Below, piece by piece: positions 61,082-64,000 of a stretch of 64,000 nucleotides of DNA (positions are counted from its first letter, which is position 1; each line of letters begins with the position of its first letter). This DNA comes from Pseudomonas gingeri (GTDB lineage Bacteria; Pseudomonadota; Gammaproteobacteria; Pseudomonadales; Pseudomonadaceae): the NCBI RefSeq assembly GCF_013386165.1, contig NZ_JACAOS010000016.1:248001-312000 (forward strand). The letters run 5' to 3'. A program made the position numbers and the translations under genes. The notes under the pieces are model-generated. The model saw only the letters and a program-made list of their open reading frames with translations. It was not told the origin of the DNA and ran no database searches.

Positions 61082-61158
61082 CGGGGTATAGCGCAGTCCG
61101 GTAGCGCGCCTGCTTTGGGAGCAGGATGTCAGGAGTTCGAATCCCCTTACCCCGACCA
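61082..61158 (+). tRNA. tRNA-Pro (TGG), copy 2
   Basis: 77 bases, identical to the copy at 60831-60907, with CCA. It follows a terminator with no space for a promoter in between and has its own terminator 8 bases later. It is structurally intact; expression is uncertain. Confidence 0.95.
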
Positions 61159-61165
61159 TCTTCAG

Positions 61166-61196
61166 AAAAAAAGCACCCGAAAGGGTGCTTTTTTTT
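61166..61196 (+). terminator. Intrinsic terminator after tRNA-Pro copy 2
   Basis: AAGCACCC-GAA-AGGGTGCTT stem with T8 (A7 on the other side, so it could also act from the reverse strand). Confidence 0.88.
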
Positions 61197-61253
61197 GCCT
61201 GTATTTTACCCCGCGCTTCAATGTCCCTGGGCGCCTCTGCGGCGCAGGTCTTA

Positions 61254-61323
61254 GTGGGGGGGGCTGGCTTGCCAACGAAGATTTGGCGGTCACAAGGACC
61301 TTTTCTTCGCTGGCAAGCCCGCT
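61254..61323. repeat. Decayed REPIN between tRNA cluster and ndh
   Basis: GGCTGGCTTGCCAACGAAGA is partly mirrored by TTCGCTGGCAAGCCCGC. The conserved TAGGAG/CTCCTA ends are lost; probably an old copy. Confidence 0.55.
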
Positions 61324-61324
61324 A

Positions 61325-62623
61325 TCAGTGCAACTTCAACCGCGGATCCGTCCCGCGCCCGATCCGGCTGCCGAGCATCAGCATCAGGGTGCGGAAGGTG
61401 CCATACAGCGCCATCTGGTGCATCCGGTACAGCGACACGTAGAACATCCGCGCCAACCAACCTTCCAGCATCACGCTACCGGTCAGGTTACCCATCAGGT
61501 TGCCGACGGCGGAAAACCGCGACAGCGAAATCAGCGAGCCGTAGTCGGTATAGCGATACTCCGGCAGGGTCTTGCCTTCGATGCGCAGTTTCAGCGACTT
61601 GGCCAGCAAGGACGCTTGTTGGTGGGCCGCCTGGGCCCGTGGCGGCACATTGCGGTCGGTGCCCGGCTGTGGGCAGGCCGCGCAATCGCCGAAGGCGAAG
61701 ATATTTTCGTCGCGGGTGGTTTGCAGTGTCGGCAACACCTGGAGCTGGTTGATCCGATTGGTTTCCAGGCCATCGATGTCCTTGAGAAAGCCCGGTGCGC
61801 GAATCCCGGCAGCCCAGACCTTGAGGCTCGCCGCAATCACCTGACCGTCGGCGGTCACCAGGTTGTCCGCGGTCACTTCGCTCACGGCCGAATTGGTCAT
61901 GACCCGGACCCCGAGTTTTTCCAGGGTCTTGTGCACCGGTCCGCCGATACGCTCCGGCAAGGCCGGCAACACGCGAGGGCCGGCCTCGATCAGGGTGATA
62001 TGCATGTTTTCCGGCTTGATCCGATCCAGGCCATAGGCCGCCAGCTCGTGGGCGGCGTTATGCAGTTCGGCCGCCAGCTCCACGCCGGTGGCACCGGCAC
62101 CGACGATGGCGACGCTGATCTGTTCCTCTGCATCGGTTTGTCCGGCATGGGCGCGCAGGTAGTGGTTGAGCAACTGCTGGTGGAAGCGCTCGGCCTGTTT
62201 GCGCGTGTCGAGGAACAGGCAATGTTGCGCCGCGCCCTGGGTGCCGAAATCGTTGGTGGTGCTGCCTACCGCGATCACCAGTGAGTCGTAGCCCAACTCA
62301 CGGGCAGGCAATAGTTCTATGCCGTTTTCGTCGTAGGTGGCGGCCAGCTGGATCTTTTTCTGCTCACGATCGAGCCCGCTCATGCGCCCCAGCTGGAACT
62401 CGAAGTGGTTCCATTTCGCCTGGGCAACATAGTTGAGCTCGTCGGCCGAAGAGTTGAGGGAACCGGCCGCTACTTCGTGCAGCAGGGGTTTCCAGATATG
62501 GGTCAGGTTCGCGTCGACCAGCATGACGCTGGCAATGCCGCGTTTACCCAGGGTTTTACCCAGGCGGGTCGCTAGTTCCAGGCCGCCGGCGCCGCCGCCG
62601 ACGATCACGATACGATGGTTCAT
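61325..62623 (-). CDS. ndh: Type II NADH dehydrogenase (NDH-2)
   Basis: Non-proton-pumping, membrane-associated FAD enzyme passing electrons from NADH to ubiquinone. 432 residues from ATG 62623. FAD motif VIVGGGAGGLELATRLG at 5-21, second dinucleotide fold VAIVGAGATGVELAAELH near 165-182, and GDCAACPQPG with the C-terminal AHQQASLLAKSL. The C-terminal part (about 390-432) is amphipathic and likely binds the membrane. Convergent with the tRNA cluster. A DUF3094 gene lies just upstream on the same strand. Confidence 0.93.
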   Translation of the reverse strand: MNHRIVIVGGGAGGLELATRLGKTLGKRGIASVMLVDANLTHIWKPLLHEVAAGSLNSSADELNYVAQAKWNHFEFQLGRMSGLDREQKKIQLAATYDENGIELLPARELGYDSLVIAVGSTTNDFGTQGAAQHCLFLDTRKQAERFHQQLLNHYLRAHAGQTDAEEQISVAIVGAGATGVELAAELHNAAHELAAYGLDRIKPENMHITLIEAGPRVLPALPERIGGPVHKTLEKLGVRVMTNSAVSEVTADNLVTADGQVIAASLKVWAAGIRAPGFLKDIDGLETNRINQLQVLPTLQTTRDENIFAFGDCAACPQPGTDRNVPPRAQAAHQQASLLAKSLKLRIEGKTLPEYRYTDYGSLISLSRFSAVGNLMGNLTGSVMLEGWLARMFYVSLYRMHQMALYGTFRTLMLMLGSRIGRGTDPRLKLH

Positions 62624-62686
62624 GGGGATATCTCGCAAGGCTAAAGGAAATCTGTGCCTGCGTTATCCGGGCGAGCGCGAGGCAGC

Positions 62687-62860
62687 TCATAGCACCAGGT
62701 AACTCAGGAAACGGCTCAACAGGCCCAGGCCGATGACCACGGCGAGCACCACCACCAGGAGCATCCACGGCCGAAAAGGCCGGCGCTCGACTTGGTGTTG
62801 GGGGAGCTGCAGGTACTGATCGACATGCTGCTGGTCGTCGGGGTTCAGGCGGCTGGTCAT
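62687..62860 (-). CDS. DUF3094 family small membrane protein
   Basis: 57 residues: a polar N-terminus beginning MTSRLNPDDQQHVDQYLQLP, a basic stretch (VERRPFRPW), and one hydrophobic helix (about 33-52). It matches DUF3094, a family I recall as Pseudomonas-centred. The stop is 64 bp before the ndh start on the same strand, so the two may share a transcript. GGAGCC-type sequence lies upstream of the ATG. Function unknown. Confidence 0.82.
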   Translation of the reverse strand: MTSRLNPDDQQHVDQYLQLPQHQVERRPFRPWMLLVVVLAVVIGLGLLSRFLSYLVL

Positions 62861-62927
62861 GGGAGCCTCGTCAGGTAGACGTTACTAAGGTGCTTTGTAT
62901 CACTGGCGCGGTGATTTCGCCATGGGC

Positions 62928-63557
62928 TTACAAACTGATGCCGACGTCGAAAACAATGCTGCGCCCCAGATTGCCCCGCAGGAAGTCCGGGGCGTCGGGG
63001 TGGGCGAACAGTACCCGGGCGAATGTCGGCCCCACCAGGGACAGTGAACGCCAGCCCTGGCGCAGGTATTCGGTCGGGGGCGGGAAGTGGCTGTTGAGGT
63101 CCAGCACCTCGCGCTTGAGGCTGGTGAAGGCGATGATGTCCAGTTCGCCCAGGTCCAGCCCACGCTCCTGGTAGTTGTGGGCTTTCTTGCGCAGGGTCGG
63201 TGCCAGTCGCTGGAGCAGCTCGGAGGCGGGAATGCGCCTGGGCTTGGCTTCGCGGCGCACCAGTTGGCTCAGGGAGAAGGCGCTGCGCCGGCGCTGCAAC
63301 TCTTCGCGCCACTCATCGTTGAGCCGCCGGCCTTCGTCGAGGACGAAAAACACCTCGAAGCAGGCGTCGCGAAACAGCACATCCGGCGGCTCCTGCCCGG
63401 CGGGGTGGAAGTCCTCGGTGCGATAGGCAATGTTCAGCCCTTGCAGCAGGCGTTGGCAGACCCAACGCTCACGCTCCCATTTGCGGGCATTGGAAAGAAA
63501 CGTGTTGGCTTGCTCGGCCTGGATGGTCAGCAAACGTAAAAAGTCTGAGTCGTCCAT
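62928..63557 (-). CDS. DUF1780 domain protein
   Basis: 209-residue cytoplasmic protein matching DUF1780, a conserved Pseudomonas family. The N-terminus MDDSDFLRLLTIQAEQANTFL is helical and followed by an alpha/beta part (PDVLFRDACFEVFFVLDEGRRLNDEW) reminiscent of PD-(D/E)XK-like nuclease cores, with D and E in PDV and FEVFF; the resemblance is only suggestive. The C-terminus ends GRSIVFDVGISL. Lies 67 bp upstream of DUF3094 on the same strand. Function unknown. Confidence 0.82.
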   Translation of the reverse strand: MDDSDFLRLLTIQAEQANTFLSNARKWERERWVCQRLLQGLNIAYRTEDFHPAGQEPPDVLFRDACFEVFFVLDEGRRLNDEWREELQRRRSAFSLSQLVRREAKPRRIPASELLQRLAPTLRKKAHNYQERGLDLGELDIIAFTSLKREVLDLNSHFPPPTEYLRQGWRSLSLVGPTFARVLFAHPDAPDFLRGNLGRSIVFDVGISL

Positions 63558-63688
63558 GGCCCAAGCTTAGCGTCGAAACCGCAAGGTCTGGAAGTCCGGA
63601 GCAATTTTTGTCGACGTAGTGTGTTGTAAAAGGCGGTGTAGACTTCAGGACCCAGTGTGATCGAGTCCACGGAGGGGGAGATGTCTCT

Positions 63689-64000
63689 ATGATCGGAGCG
63701 CAACTGCTGTCGCCGGCCAGCCTGGTCATTGGCTGGCTGATCTATTTGCCGGTGGTGGTCTGGGCGATCTGGCGTTCGCCCTGGGTCGAGCTGTTCACTG
63801 ACAGTCGCCGCCAGCATCTGCTGTTCGGGACAGTCTTCGCCCTGTTCCTGCTCTGGCTGGTGCGACGCGACTTCGACACCGGGGTCTCCTATCACTTTAT
63901 CGGCCTGACGGCAGTGACCCTGCTGTTGGACTGGCCGCTGGCGATTGTCGGTGCGCTGGTGGCGCAGCTCGGCCTGGTGCTGCTGGGGCGCCAGGACCTG
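63689..64000 (+). CDS. Membrane protein, energy-coupling-factor permease-like (partial)
   Basis: The reading frame runs off the window after 104 codons. It starts MIGAQLLSPASLVIGWLIYL and contains about three hydrophobic helices (8-28, 44-62, 68-98). It resembles the CbiM-like 'energy-coupling factor permease' annotated beside DUF1780 in Pseudomonas, but the typical metal-binding N-terminus is not obvious. The ATG at 63689 is chosen because GGAGGGGGAG ends eight bases before it; an ATG at 63681 abuts that site and opens only a three-codon frame. Confidence 0.75.
   Translation, partial: MIGAQLLSPASLVIGWLIYLPVVVWAIWRSPWVELFTDSRRQHLLFGTVFALFLLWLVRRDFDTGVSYHFIGLTAVTLLLDWPLAIVGALVAQLGLVLLGRQDL

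Noticed and set aside
60746..61158. Integrated element at the tRNA cluster
   Set aside because: Only about 90 bp separate tRNA-Lys from the second tRNA-Pro, and no integrase or phage gene is present. An ancient excised element cannot be excluded but is not supported.
61254..61323. Terminator of ndh
   Set aside because: The stem is imperfect with a long loop and no T tract in the right place; it looks like a decayed REPIN.

Overview
The window is chromosomal DNA of a Pseudomonas, most probably of the fluorescens/putida side of the genus. The evidence is gene order and content: katB-ankB-radA-mapZ-cstA, glyA-morA, ispB-rplU-rpmA-obgE-proB, rpsT-murJ-ribF-ileS-lspA-fkpB-ispH, the minor pilins, pilS-pilR, bamD-rluD-pgeF-clpB and ndh follow, largely in order, the block I recall as about PA4613 to PA4534 of P. 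aeruginosa PAO1. Base composition is GC-rich, and the intergenic regions hold many REP/REPIN palindromes of the type common in P. fluorescens. I see no prophage, insertion sequence, CRISPR array, toxin-antitoxin pair or recognisable defence island. This is mostly core genome, and the unusual signals are small-scale ones: operators, repeats, degenerate motifs and gene-order changes.

Layout. 0-9 kb: periplasmic catalase KatB with its ankyrin partner, RadA, an unknown periplasmic protein, the c-di-GMP receptor MapZ, the CstA/YbdD pyruvate-uptake pair and a G3E GTPase. 8.6-12.1 kb: a dicarboxylate-type symporter followed on the same strand by two FCD-type GntR regulators; three GGT-N3-ACC sites surround the symporter's predicted promoter. 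12.3-20.8 kb: GlyA, the large PAS-GGDEF-EAL protein MorA, the ABC-F factor EttA, an atypical GreA/GreB-like factor and a small putative lipoprotein. 20.9-31.9 kb: an Lnb_N/DUF4105 protein with a DUF3015 partner, a LonB-like protease, an unknown 608-residue lipoprotein, UPF0114, FklB, a small gene behind a strong Fur box, YjdM and IspB.

32-44 kb is dense housekeeping: ribosomal proteins L21, L27 and S20, ObgE, ProB, CreA, MurJ and the tightly overlapping ribF-ileS-lspA-fkpB-ispH run (signal-peptide removal, isoprenoid and flavin synthesis, Ile-tRNA charging). 44-55 kb holds type IV pilus functions: fimT (reverse strand), then fimU-pilV-pilW-pilX-pilY1-pilE overlapping or closely spaced, thiO, and the pilS-pilR two-component system on the other strand. 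55-60.4 kb: bamD divergent from rluD-pgeF, then clpB behind a near-consensus sigma-32 promoter. 60.6-61.2 kb: a tRNA cluster Asn-Pro-Lys with a second identical tRNA-Pro lying 2 nt behind an intrinsic terminator. 61.3-64 kb: type II NADH dehydrogenase, DUF3094, DUF1780 and a truncated membrane-protein gene running off the end.

Three c-di-GMP/pilus items (MapZ, MorA and PilY1 with the minor pilins) sit within 50 kb, so surface attachment and motility control is the main theme beyond housekeeping. I did not find a clearly undescribed multi-gene system. The best leads are the dctA operator arrangement, the PilY1 variant without the propeller calcium loop, the inversion of the minor-pilin block relative to P. 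aeruginosa, the GreA/B-like protein with an altered tip, the Fur-controlled 85-residue protein and the terminator-shadowed tRNA-Pro.
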